Shown here piece after piece: positions 8,039-16,763 of a stretch of DNA of 64,000 nt. The first letter of the stretch is position 1. Every line of letters starts with the position of its first letter. Under the pieces are notes generated by a model. It worked only from the letters and a program-made list of their open reading frames with translations, had not been told where the DNA came from and made no database searches. A program made the translations under genes and the position numbers. This DNA comes from Bacillus sp. CH140a_4T (GTDB taxonomy: Bacteria > Bacillota > Bacilli > Bacillales > Bacillaceae_G), in assembly GCF_008923725.1 (NCBI RefSeq), contig NZ_WBPF01000005.1, positions 852,293-916,292 of the forward strand, given 5' to 3'.

Positions 8039-8950
8039 TTATCTCATTTTATGTACTTCAGCAACTAACTTTCCGCCCTGAATGCCCATATAAAGTTTCA
8101 CAGGTGCATCATTCGTGTTTTCAAACACTAAGTCTAAGTATGGATATGCAATTGTAGCATCTCTTCCTTGTGGAACGTATCCTACCGTTTTAGAATGCGT
8201 TGTTCTCTCTACCATTTTCAAACCAGCTTGATCTGCTGCATTGTATAAAGTTGATGATGTTTGACAAACACCACCGCCGTATCCATCTACTAATTTACCA
8301 TCTACAATTTCTTTTCCTAATTGGTATCCTTTATCTGGCGTTGTATCACCTATTAATGCATTGAAAGAGAAACGGTCTCCTTTCGCTAATACAACTCCAT
8401 TTATGCTCGCTGCTGACAAACGAATATTCTCAATACGGCCACCTGCTGAGCCACCTAAATTCGTTTCATATCTACCAATTACCGTGCCACTTCCTTGCGC
8501 ATCACTTAATGTTGCAGTAGGCTTTTTCTCAACAATAGGTAATTGATATGAAGAATCCCACATACCAACGTTTAATAATTTATCTACTAATTCTTTTTCC
8601 ATTAACTCATAAGCAGGTTTTCCTTCTTGCCAACTTCCATCAGGTGCTACGCGTGAAGGAACCATCTTTTTGTCAACGCTTTTCCCAACCTCGCTAGCAA
8701 CCTTCGTCACTGATTTTTTAAATTTTGCTTCGTCTTCAAAATAACTTAGACTTGATAAATCTAGCTTTTTCACTTCCGTACCTGTACGACCATCTACTAA
8801 ACTAATAGAATCCTGCACTTCTGCTTTAGCCTCTACCGTGTGGCCACCAATATCACTTACTAATGCAACATCACTTACTTTTGCGCCACAGCCACTCACT
8901 ACAGCTACACATAACACCCCAACTAATATACCCTTTATTTTACGGAACAA
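8039..8950 (-). CDS. VanW family lipoprotein
   Basis: 303 residues. The start is a TTG at 8950 with GGGGAG 6 nt upstream. It has a type II signal peptide with lipobox V-S-G-C21. The VanW domain occupies the C-terminal half, with the diagnostic Y-G-G-G-V-C-Q-T-S-S-T-L-Y-N-A motif at about residue 223 and G-D-x-F-S-F-N near 191. VanW proteins occur in glycopeptide-resistance clusters and in many Bacillus surface lipoproteins; the biochemical function is unknown. A WalR-type site (9012-9028) upstream would place it with cell-wall genes. Confidence 0.88.
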   Translation of the reverse strand: MFRKIKGILVGVLCVAVVSGCGAKVSDVALVSDIGGHTVEAKAEVQDSISLVDGRTGTEVKKLDLSSLSYFEDEAKFKKSVTKVASEVGKSVDKKMVPSRVAPDGSWQEGKPAYELMEKELVDKLLNVGMWDSSYQLPIVEKKPTATLSDAQGSGTVIGRYETNLGGSAGGRIENIRLSAASINGVVLAKGDRFSFNALIGDTTPDKGYQLGKEIVDGKLVDGYGGGVCQTSSTLYNAADQAGLKMVERTTHSKTVGYVPQGRDATIAYPYLDLVFENTNDAPVKLYMGIQGGKLVAEVHKMR

Positions 8951-9011
8951 TATACTCTCCCCTTTTTCCCAATATTACTTTTATGTATTATTTCATTTTT
9001 ATGTATGTTTT

Positions 9012-9028
9012 GTTACAATCATTTTACA
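9012..9028 (-). promoter_or_regulatory. WalR-type operator upstream of the VanW gene
   Basis: On the minus strand TGTAAA-ATGAT-TGTAAC fits the WalR consensus TGTWAH-N5-TGTWAH exactly. The surrounding 40 bp also holds a second TTGTTACAA (9042-9050). It lies about 60 bp upstream of the VanW start; the match is short and AT-rich, so chance is possible. Confidence 0.4.
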
Positions 9029-9278
9029 ATATATTTATAAATTGTTACAAGTTATTTTTTACTCTATATAAATTACTCTTTTCTTTTCCAAATGTCTATA
9101 CATATTTACATAAAAGTTTGAGTTTGATAGAAATGTAACCTTTATGTAACCCACCCCATTATCCAGTATATACCATTAAACGAACGAAATACAAATGTAA
9201 AAACTCCATATTCTTATTTATAAAGGAAGATCCTGTAAACATAAATAGGTATTTGCCGTGCCACACTCCGCTTTTACA

Positions 9279-9287
9279 CATACATTA
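9279..9287 (+). promoter_or_regulatory. Sigma-K-type -10 element
   Basis: CATACATTA fits the sigma-K -10 pattern CATANNNTA, 40 bp before the ATG at 9328. No properly spaced AC -35 is evident. The rest of the 8951-9327 gap is AT-rich, with only this and the WalR-like site recognisable. Confidence 0.4.
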
Positions 9288-9327
9288 TGGTGAATTAACC
9301 TATTTTAAAGAAATGGAGGATGTTTTT

Positions 9328-9654
9328 ATGTACCCCTACAATCCATACGATCCATATAACCAAAATGGTTATCAGCCTCAATATGATTTACAAGCACAAT
9401 ACCAACAATATATAGATCCAGCAGAACAAGTTAATCCATATGATCAAACTCGACAATTCCAACTTCCAATCTCTTTTCCTGGTACTGGAAACCGTCAACT
9501 AGAAAGACGAGTAAATGAGCTTGAACAAAGAGTACGTCAATTAGAAAACACGGTTGAGCGTCATACACGTAGATTAAACCGCTTAAACCAACGTTTACGT
9601 ACTATAGAAAACAGACTAAACATTCCATTTTCAGCATTAGAAGACGGATTTTAA
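9328..9654 (+). CDS. Tyr/Pro/Gln-rich protein with C-terminal coiled coil, probable spore coat or exosporium protein
   Basis: 108 residues. The start is the ATG at 9328 with TGGAGGATG upstream; the longer frame has no RBS. Residues 1-45 are low complexity, rich in Tyr, Pro, Asn and Gln (Y-P-Y-N-P-Y-D-P-Y-N), like several Bacillus coat proteins. Residues 55-98 form an Arg/Leu heptad coiled coil (R-R-V-N-E-L-E-Q-R-V-R-Q-L-E-N). A sigma-K -10 element upstream supports expression in the mother cell late in sporulation. Identity as a coat protein is inference. Confidence 0.65.
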   Translation: MYPYNPYDPYNQNGYQPQYDLQAQYQQYIDPAEQVNPYDQTRQFQLPISFPGTGNRQLERRVNELEQRVRQLENTVERHTRRLNRLNQRLRTIENRLNIPFSALEDGF

Positions 9655-9672
9655 TTTTGAAAATAAAAAATA

Positions 9673-9706
9673 TATAAAGGAAGGGGCTCCCCTTCCTTAT
9701 ATAAAT
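9673..9706. terminator. Hairpin after the coiled-coil gene
   Basis: AAGGAAGGGG / CCCCTTCCTT with a 2-nt loop, extended by TATATA pairing. The T-rich tail is clearer on the minus strand, so efficiency on + is uncertain. Confidence 0.5.
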
Positions 9707-9769
9707 TGACGAAAGTTTTTTCCATCTCTATACTGGTAAGAGTTAATGAAATGAAACAAGGTGATAAAT

Positions 9770-10849
9770 ATGGATTTTGAAATAAATTATCTTTCCTTTT
9801 ATGTTGTACAAGTAGAAGGAAAAGGTGAAGCTGTTGATAAACGCTACAAACATTTTCAAACATTAGACGCTGAAGAGTATGAAGATAGCTCCTTAAAAGA
9901 ATTTTTGAATGGTGAATTATTAAAAATTTCAAAGCGAAAAGTAGAACGTCATGCAAAAACAGAACAAGCTCCGACAAAAATCGGTCGCTTCATTGTAGAA
10001 GAAGGGCACGAACTTGATTCAAACCCTCATTACAACCTATTTAATCGCATTCGCTTCGCGGAGACTAAGGAAAACTTCAAAGATATGAGTGAACCACTCG
10101 TTTATACATATCTTGACACAAGTGCTGTACGCGGTGGTGTATTTTTAATTGCGCAAGCAAAACTACGTAAATACTTTGATGATCCATTCGTTTTCGTTAT
10201 GAAATGTGACTTTGAACCGAAAGTTGCTTCTATTTCAGATGAATCCACACTAATTCGTAACGTTGAAATGGCAATCACAACAAAAAACATGAAATCTATC
10301 CAATATCCGTACATGCCTGAAGAAGGTATGGTTGAAGTAGGCGAACTAAAAATTCACCAAGCATCACACGCCCGTTACTTTGAAGACTTCTTAAAATTCG
10401 TCGAGTACGAACGCTCTATGCCTGAAATTATGAAAACACAAATAATGGACATGGTATACGACCAAATTGAAGATGTATTTGAAGAAGGTACGGAAGAACG
10501 CGAACAATTCGACCAAGCAATGGAAGTATGGGCTGCCAGTCCGAAACGCGAAATTATGGAACAATTTTCAACCGAAGAAGTAATGGAAGCTACCGCTCAA
10601 ATCGTCGAGCATGCTCCTGAAGTGGAATTAAAGCTAAAAGCAGATCATATCTCTGTGAAGGCTCTACTTGCTGATTTCGGGGATCAAATACATATCGCAA
10701 AGGTAAATGACCGTTACGTATTAATGATTGAGGCTGATACACTTACGTTTGAGAAAGGCTTCTCTCCTATTGAGTTTCTGAAGCCAGACGAATTGCAAGA
10801 TGTGATTGAGCGGATTGAGCAGAAAGCCTCTCATATACCGCAATATTAA
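9770..10849 (+). CDS. Conserved Bacillus protein of unknown function (DUF3900-like)
   Basis: 359 acidic residues, no signal peptide and no membrane segment, so cytosolic. The ATG at 9770 is preferred over the GTG at 9761 because AAGGTG then sits 6 nt upstream. The sequence begins F-E-I-N-Y-L-S-F-Y-V-V-Q-V and contains an RNA/DNA-neutral acidic middle (E-D-V-F-E-E-G-T-E-E-R-E). Its length and order resemble DUF3900 proteins and, loosely, nucleoid-associated NdpA proteins. I cannot assign a function. It stands alone and ends at a bidirectional hairpin. Confidence 0.7.
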   Translation: MDFEINYLSFYVVQVEGKGEAVDKRYKHFQTLDAEEYEDSSLKEFLNGELLKISKRKVERHAKTEQAPTKIGRFIVEEGHELDSNPHYNLFNRIRFAETKENFKDMSEPLVYTYLDTSAVRGGVFLIAQAKLRKYFDDPFVFVMKCDFEPKVASISDESTLIRNVEMAITTKNMKSIQYPYMPEEGMVEVGELKIHQASHARYFEDFLKFVEYERSMPEIMKTQIMDMVYDQIEDVFEEGTEEREQFDQAMEVWAASPKREIMEQFSTEEVMEATAQIVEHAPEVELKLKADHISVKALLADFGDQIHIAKVNDRYVLMIEADTLTFEKGFSPIEFLKPDELQDVIERIEQKASHIPQY

Positions 10850-10878
10850 ATATCAAAAAGCAACCGAAATTACAAAAA

Positions 10879-10930
10879 ACAAGGAAAGAAGCTGTTCCAA
10901 ACTATCTTTTGAAACAGCTTCTTTCCTTGT
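10879..10930. terminator. Bidirectional terminator, end of the glycan operon
   Basis: A perfect 18-bp stem ACAAGGAAAGAAGCTGTT / AACAGCTTCTTTCCTTGT. On the minus strand it is followed by TTTTTTG, so it ends the operon whose last gene stops at 11081; on + it follows the gene ending at 10849. Confidence 0.85.
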
Positions 10931-11080
10931 ACATTCATTGTTATTATCTTTATTAGCAAATCGATATCATTCTTATAATTTTCTATACGGCTACATAAAA
11001 AGAGCACTTAGTTAAAAGATTTAACTTATAGGACAACCATTTTTCTTAAAAAAGAATGAGAAATAACCCCATTTTATTTA

Positions 11081-12376
11081 TTAACCCTCAAGCAAACTAT
11101 AATAGATTTCTTCTATTTCAGAAACCATTCTCTCTTGTGTTAAATACTTCCGTGCATATTCCTTTGCATTTTTCCCTAAAGATAATCTTAACTGTGAATT
11201 TCGTATCAATAAAGTTAATGAATCAACAATTTGTTGCACATTTCCAGGTTCACATAAAAGTCCTGTCTTACCATCTTGGATCATTTCTACGATACCTCCA
11301 CAATTTGTGGAAATAATTGCTTTCCCTGCAAACATAGCTTCTATAATTGAAAGTGGAAAATTATCATTTATAGTAGGTAAAATATAAACATCAGAAGCTG
11401 CCAATATTTCTGCAATATCTTTTCGATTCCCTAAAAATTTCACATTTTTTAAATTATAGAACTTTACTTGCTGTTCCAAATCCTCCCTCATAACTCCGCC
11501 TCCAACAATCCATACTTCGATATGAGGAAGACTTCCCTTCATTTGTGAAAGTGCACTTAAAAGGTTCGTATGCCCTTTTCTAGGAGAAAGCCGCGCAATA
11601 CAAGTAACAATTATTTTGTCTGTTTCTTTTTCTATTATTTTCTCTTTAAAGTTTATACCCGTATAAACAGTCACAAGTTGTTTAGATTTCGCCCCATATT
11701 TTTTTAACGCCGAATGAAAAGAATCACTAATAGTTATAATTTTATCAGCTGTCTCTATTCCTTGTTTCTCGATTTCACTAAAGTACAATTCCTCAATAGA
11801 ATCTTTTTTTATTTTATTAAATTTTATCCTACTTTGAGTAAAATGTCCGTGTGGTGTAAAAAAAAGAGGCTTTCTATATCTTAAATTGAATTGCCTTAAT
11901 ATAAATAAAGAAAATAAGTCTTGGGCATGAAATACATCATACCCCTTTAAATTTTTCTCCTCTAAAAAACTTGTAAATACACTTAGGAAACTCACGTTTT
12001 TAATAATTTTTTCATTTATAACTCCATATCTTTCTCTAAAAAAAACACTTATTTTTTTCGCTTCTTCAGGAATCCGCTTCTCTAAATATTCAACTGGCAT
12101 CTGGAGGGGAGAAATAACATCTACTTTATGTCCCAATTTTTCAAATCCTTCTTTTAACGTGGAGATATAATTAGCCAACCCTCCGACATTAGGATATTTG
12201 AAGAATGTTACATACAAAATTTTCATATTTTCAACTTTCTTATTTAGACATTCTCCATTATCCTTGAAAGATACTATTGGTAAATCTACAAACTCGAGCT
12301 GATTTTCCACTTTATAATACTTATCCATAATCTTCAATAATCTTTCAAATAAAAGATTTTTAATTTGTGATTTCAA
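11081..12376 (-). CDS. GT4 glycosyltransferase, last gene of the sporulation glycan operon
   Basis: 431 residues from a TTG at 12376, chosen because AGGGAGG lies 5 nt upstream; the ATG at 12406 has no RBS. A 50-residue extension precedes the GT-B fold, which opens K-I-L-Y-V-T-F-F-K-Y-P-N-V-G-G-L. The GT4 nucleotide-sugar region shows R-L-S-P-R-K-G-H and, about 80 residues later, S-I-I-E-A-M-F-A-G-K (the E-x7-E region is modified). It is a close paralogue of the GT4 at 14649-15980. It is the sixth gene of the operon, 38 nt after the APH-like gene. Donor and acceptor sugars are unknown. Confidence 0.88.
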   Translation of the reverse strand: MKSQIKNLLFERLLKIMDKYYKVENQLEFVDLPIVSFKDNGECLNKKVENMKILYVTFFKYPNVGGLANYISTLKEGFEKLGHKVDVISPLQMPVEYLEKRIPEEAKKISVFFRERYGVINEKIIKNVSFLSVFTSFLEEKNLKGYDVFHAQDLFSLFILRQFNLRYRKPLFFTPHGHFTQSRIKFNKIKKDSIEELYFSEIEKQGIETADKIITISDSFHSALKKYGAKSKQLVTVYTGINFKEKIIEKETDKIIVTCIARLSPRKGHTNLLSALSQMKGSLPHIEVWIVGGGVMREDLEQQVKFYNLKNVKFLGNRKDIAEILAASDVYILPTINDNFPLSIIEAMFAGKAIISTNCGGIVEMIQDGKTGLLCEPGNVQQIVDSLTLLIRNSQLRLSLGKNAKEYARKYLTQERMVSEIEEIYYSLLEG

Positions 12377-12414
12377 TTTATCCTCCCTAACCAAGCTAGC
12401 AACCATTTTATAAT

Positions 12415-13470
12415 TTATAACCCAAGTTCCTTACCCCAAGTTGCAATTTTTTCAAGGTGGTACGCTAGCAATTCGCCTCCACGATTGTCAAATATCCTTC
12501 TCAACTGTGTATGCAAACCTTTTTCTAACGTTCGTTGTAAATATGCCATTTTGTATAGATCCATAGGATTTTCTTTAAAGTGAATTCCATATTTCTTCAT
12601 TTCCTTTGTATACACATTTACGCAGTTCAAACGTATTTCATCTGCATTCCCTTGCCAATCTTTTCTAAATCCTATTAATACTTCAACTAAAACTACCATA
12701 TCCAACCACACTGGTGCATATTTAGCAGCTTCCCAATCAATGAATTGAATATTCCATTGACTACCAGAACTTACGTTATTACTGCATATATTTTGCATAT
12801 GCAGATCACCATGCGTTATTGCAGAGCCACTCTCCAGTAATTTCGGGAAAAAGTCCGGACCTTTTTCATATATTTTCATTAATGATTTATAATAAGGTTT
12901 AATAATATCTTCCAGGTCTTCATCATCCATTGCAGCGTTTAAAAAAACTATTGTTCGGTTTATATATTTCTCTCGATCTTTTCTCATTTTATCGGACCCA
13001 TAGACTGGTAACCATTCTGACCAAGTATTTTCATTTTTACGAAGTTTTTTTTCGAAAGTATTAGCGTGAAGTTTAGCAAGAGTGGGGATAATAGAATTAA
13101 AATGATCTGGAGTAAAAGTAACTTGCCCTCGAATTTGTTGAACAAACTCCATAAATATCCATGTTTCATCATTTGTTCTTTCAATATGATATATTCGAGG
13201 AAGAAATTCTTTTAATTTACGAGAGGGATTTTCATACATTTTAATTTCCACTTCATTTTTACGATGTGTACCGTTATATATTTTTAAAATAATAGGAAAG
13301 TACTTCATCTTTGTTTGAATATTTATTTGATAAACACTCATTTTATTACTGGCTTTTAAACATGTAATTTTAGATTCCTCAATCGTAATTTTATCTCTTA
13401 ATGCATTCGAAAGTTTTTTTTCAATTTCTAGCTTTTGAAACAAGCTTAATAATATGTTCGGCTCGTACAA
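12415..13470 (-). CDS. APH/CotS-type small-molecule kinase
   Basis: 351 residues with the aminoglycoside phosphotransferase fold. The catalytic loop is H220-G-D222-L-H-M-Q-N227 and the metal-binding D245 is in F-I-D-W-E-A-A, so it should be active. The N-lobe has the ATP-binding lysine region I-I-L-K-I-Y. Spore coat proteins CotS and CotI of Bacillus belong to this superfamily, which fits the sigma-K promoter. The start is a TTG at 13470 with AAGGAA 9 nt upstream, 6 nt after the ATP-grasp stop. It likely phosphorylates a sugar or amino sugar; substrate is inference. Confidence 0.82.
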   Translation of the reverse strand: MYEPNILLSLFQKLEIEKKLSNALRDKITIEESKITCLKASNKMSVYQINIQTKMKYFPIILKIYNGTHRKNEVEIKMYENPSRKLKEFLPRIYHIERTNDETWIFMEFVQQIRGQVTFTPDHFNSIIPTLAKLHANTFEKKLRKNENTWSEWLPVYGSDKMRKDREKYINRTIVFLNAAMDDEDLEDIIKPYYKSLMKIYEKGPDFFPKLLESGSAITHGDLHMQNICSNNVSSGSQWNIQFIDWEAAKYAPVWLDMVVLVEVLIGFRKDWQGNADEIRLNCVNVYTKEMKKYGIHFKENPMDLYKMAYLQRTLEKGLHTQLRRIFDNRGGELLAYHLEKIATWGKELGL

Positions 13471-13476
13471 AACTGC

Positions 13477-14652
13477 TCATTCCTTTCTTTTTCTTTTCCA
13501 AGCATTTATTAAATGTGAATATGCACTTCGAATAAACGGCATTGGGTCATCCCACGCAAACAGAGCAAATTCTTTTTGACCTTTTAGCCCTTTATAAAAT
13601 TCTTTCCATGTCATTTCTCCCTTTTGTTTTTTATGACGAAATGTTAAATAATATCGTACAAGGTAAATCCATTTAACACCATCATTCTGTTGTAATTGTG
13701 GTATCACCTCCTGATTCGTTACATATAAATAGTACATGTATACAAAATCAATACCGGCTCTTCTTGTTAAACTATGCGTTAGCCAAAAGCGAGGATTTAT
13801 CTCGATAAATTTATATACCCCATCCCTAGGATCTTTTTTAAATTCTATCATACCTATACCTTTTAGTTTTAACTCTTGAAAAAATGGCAAACACATCTCT
13901 ACTAATTCTGGTACTTGTTTACTAACAATATGTGCACCCGTTCCAAATTCAGCTGGAAATTGGTGATTTTTTTGTAAAGAAAATAAAGCTAACAATTCCA
14001 TGTTATCATCATAAAATGTTGCCACTTTATAGAAACATTGATTATCCCCTGGAATAATTTCTTGAATCAAAAGTTTTCCATGTTGTTGAAATAGTTGATA
14101 CTGACTTCTTAGTTGATCTGCATCTTGTACTAAAATTGCTTTTTGATTAACTTTCTTCCGAAATTCATGTCCCATCACCGGCTTTAAAATACATGGAAAA
14201 GTAAGGTCTTCTATCACTAATTCAAATTCTTCATCCCGTTCAATCATATACGTCTTAGGACAAGGGATATTATGTTTCTTTGCTAATTCATACATTTTTT
14301 CTTTATCTACTATTTGCTCAACAAGTGATTGTTCAGGTATAAAAAACAAATAGTATTCAGAAAGTTCTTTTTGATATTTCGAAATAAATACCAAGTAATC
14401 ATCCGCACCAGTATATAGAACTGGTTTTTCTTTAAAGTTTTTAGCCAAATCAACTAAAAATACTAATAACTCTTTTTCTTTATATAACGGACTTGGACAG
14501 ACTCCACATGAAGCAAGACGTGATTTACCTATTTTATATGCCTTTTCATTGTCATACGCATAAACCTTAATTCCTTTTCTTGCTAACCCCCGAATGATTC
14601 CAATTCCATTAGCACTTAAATCTAACACAACTGCTACATGTTCATGATTCAT
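13477..14652 (-). CDS. ATP-grasp carboxylate-amine ligase
   Basis: 391 residues. The start at 14652 forms an ATGA overlap with the preceding stop, so it is translationally coupled. An N-terminal pre-ATP-grasp domain (residues 5-110) is followed by the ATP-grasp domain with F-P-C-I-L-K-P-V-M-G-H, then I-Q-E-I-I-P-G, and the magnesium motif F-I-E-I-N-P-R-F-W near residue 285. The family joins a carboxylate to an amine with ATP (D-aspartate ligase and carbamoyl-phosphate-synthase-like members). Next to a PIG-L deacetylase it could acylate a freed amino sugar with an amino acid. This is inference. Confidence 0.85.
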   Translation of the reverse strand: MNHEHVAVVLDLSANGIGIIRGLARKGIKVYAYDNEKAYKIGKSRLASCGVCPSPLYKEKELLVFLVDLAKNFKEKPVLYTGADDYLVFISKYQKELSEYYLFFIPEQSLVEQIVDKEKMYELAKKHNIPCPKTYMIERDEEFELVIEDLTFPCILKPVMGHEFRKKVNQKAILVQDADQLRSQYQLFQQHGKLLIQEIIPGDNQCFYKVATFYDDNMELLALFSLQKNHQFPAEFGTGAHIVSKQVPELVEMCLPFFQELKLKGIGMIEFKKDPRDGVYKFIEINPRFWLTHSLTRRAGIDFVYMYYLYVTNQEVIPQLQQNDGVKWIYLVRYYLTFRHKKQKGEMTWKEFYKGLKGQKEFALFAWDDPMPFIRSAYSHLINAWKRKRKE

Positions 14653-15980
14653 GTAATTTTTCCTCGCCCACATATATTTTTATAAACTTCTTCCACTTTC
14701 ATTGCCATTGACTCTTGTGTTAAATTTGTTTTTGCGAATTCTTTTGCATTTCTCCCTAACATCTCACGTTCTTCTTTATTATCTATAACCCGTTTAATGG
14801 CATTTGCCAATTGATTTGTATCTCCTACATCTACAAGAATGCCATCTTTTTCATTAGCTACTAGTTCTGGGATTCCTCCTGATTTTGTAGAAATTACACA
14901 AATCCCATAATGCATTGCTTCAATAATAGAGATTGGTAAACTATCATTAATAGTTGGAAGGACAAAAACGTCAGTTTTAGCTAATATATTTGGTATATCA
15001 TCTCTTTTCCCTAAAAACTCAACCATAGAAAGCCCTAAATCCACAGCTTGCCTTTCACGCTCCTCCCTCATTTCACCATCACCAACAATTAGTACTTTAA
15101 GCTTATCTGTATATTCATTTCCGATATAAGAAAGTGCATTAAATAATATATCATGTCCCTTTCTTGGACCTAATCTAGACACACAAGATATAACAAGCTT
15201 TTCATTATCTTTTTGACGGCTTACAGTAGGATAATCAATACCAGTAAGAACTTTCTCGATATTTTCTTTTAACGCCCCCATTTGAGATAATGGTTTACGA
15301 AACGAATCACTTAAAATAATAAGTTGATGTGAGTATTCAATAGCTTTTTTTTCTAGCTCTTTATAATAAACTTCCTCTACAGAACCTTTTTCAATAATAC
15401 CAAACTTCAGTCTATTGAAGGTGTACATTCCATGAGGAGTAAACACGATTGGTTTTCCATACCGTTCATTTATTTTCCCTAATATATTCGCTGTAAATAA
15501 ATCTTGCACATGAAAAATATCATACTTTTTTAAATTTGTATTTTCTAATAACATTTTTTCATAGACATACATATTTCTATTATTTTTTAAAATCATATTA
15601 CTAACATTTCCATAACGCGTATTAAAAAATCTTTTCAACGCCGGAACAATTTCACCACGAATCATTTCAACTTGATTCATGGAAAATTGATTAGGAGAAA
15701 TGATATCTACATCATGCCCAAGCCGTTTTAAACCGTCACTTAAAGTTTTAATATAATTAGATAGACCTCCGACATGAGGATAGTCCCAAAACGTCGCAAT
15801 TAATATAGATAACTTCTTTTCTTTTGATTTTCTAGATTTTATTTTTCTTTGTCTTATATTTTTAGATTTTTGTTTTAGTTTTACTATTTCCTTTTTGTTA
15901 TTCACAAAAGAATTCACACCAAAATACTCATCCAGAGCTTTAACTATATATGGATAGGGACCTTCTTCTTGTCTTCTCAT
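14649..15980 (-). CDS. GT4 glycosyltransferase
   Basis: 443 residues. The start at 15980 overlaps the preceding TGA (ATGA) and has AGGAGG 8 nt upstream. A basic N-terminal extension of about 55 residues (Q-R-K-I-K-S-R-K-S-K-E-K-K) comes before a GT-B fold opening L-S-I-L-I-A-T-F-W-D-Y-P-H-V-G-G-L. The C-terminal half has S-R-L-G-P-R-K-G-H and S-I-I-E-A-M-H-Y-G. It is paralogous over its full length to the GT4 at 11081-12376, so the operon makes at least two related glycosidic transfers. Confidence 0.9.
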   Translation of the reverse strand: MRRQEEGPYPYIVKALDEYFGVNSFVNNKKEIVKLKQKSKNIRQRKIKSRKSKEKKLSILIATFWDYPHVGGLSNYIKTLSDGLKRLGHDVDIISPNQFSMNQVEMIRGEIVPALKRFFNTRYGNVSNMILKNNRNMYVYEKMLLENTNLKKYDIFHVQDLFTANILGKINERYGKPIVFTPHGMYTFNRLKFGIIEKGSVEEVYYKELEKKAIEYSHQLIILSDSFRKPLSQMGALKENIEKVLTGIDYPTVSRQKDNEKLVISCVSRLGPRKGHDILFNALSYIGNEYTDKLKVLIVGDGEMREERERQAVDLGLSMVEFLGKRDDIPNILAKTDVFVLPTINDSLPISIIEAMHYGICVISTKSGGIPELVANEKDGILVDVGDTNQLANAIKRVIDNKEEREMLGRNAKEFAKTNLTQESMAMKVEEVYKNICGRGKIT

Positions 15981-16633
15981 CGCCATATCCTCCTAATTAT
16001 CTCAAATGCTTCAGCATAAGATACACCAATAGACATGCCCCTCATTCTCCCTAAATATTCTATACCTTTATATGAACGAGGGTGTGGAAAGTCCCTCATT
16101 TCTACCTCATAATGTTTTAATGCGGCAATTTTCGTATCCATTTGATCTGTAATATCTACAAAATAATTAGGCTTGAAAATTTTATCATTTGAATGAACAT
16201 TCCATTCGCTAGAAGAAACCGTTTCAAATGTAATTAACTCAATTGGTCTTTGATTTGGCAAAGGTCGAGTTGCTGTCAAAACCGCCCTAAATGTAATTAG
16301 ATGGTCCCTATTAACATCACCATAATGATGTGTGAAAATTTTACTTGGCTTATAAATTTTTATTAAATTTTCAATTTCTTTTGTTAATCGATGCAACGGA
16401 AGTAACTCTAATTCTAAATTATTATGCTTTAAGAAGATAACTTCTTTAATACCAAGCGCCTCATTTGCAGCTATACTTATTTGTTCCATATGATGTGCTT
16501 CTTCTTTTCTTCCCAAAGCAGTTATAACTGATACTACTCTAACTCCTTTATCAATTAATTTTTTTAAAGTACCTCCAGGTCCTAATAACTCATCATCCGG
16601 ATGAGCACCAATAACTAATACACACTCAACCAT
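15977..16633 (-). CDS. PIG-L family deacetylase
   Basis: 218 residues. The zinc site motif G-A-H-P-D-D-E is at residues 9-15 and a second metal/catalytic block N-R-D-H-L-I-T-F at about 110. The family removes acetyl groups from N-acetylglucosamine conjugates (BshB, MshB, PIG-L). The start is the ATG at 16633 rather than the GTG at 16645. A weak sigma-K-like -10 (16661-16669, no good -35) lies upstream in the 130-bp gap to the kinase-like gene, so an internal promoter is possible. It overlaps the following GT4 gene by 4 nt. Confidence 0.9.
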   Translation of the reverse strand: MVECVLVIGAHPDDELLGPGGTLKKLIDKGVRVVSVITALGRKEEAHHMEQISIAANEALGIKEVIFLKHNNLELELLPLHRLTKEIENLIKIYKPSKIFTHHYGDVNRDHLITFRAVLTATRPLPNQRPIELITFETVSSSEWNVHSNDKIFKPNYFVDITDQMDTKIAALKHYEVEMRDFPHPRSYKGIEYLGRMRGMSIGVSYAEAFEIIRRIWR

Positions 16634-16763
16634 TATTACTTCCACTCCCTATATCATTTATAATATATGAATACCTATCTTCAAAATAAACTGTCATTAG
16701 CGGATACCTCAGATAATTATATGAAACTAAATCATCTTTTTAATAAAAATATATTTAATAAAC

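Noticed and set aside
16661-16669. Second sigma-K promoter before the PIG-L gene
   Set aside because: A CATATATTA -10 match exists, but no AC at the correct spacing; only mentioned, not annotated.
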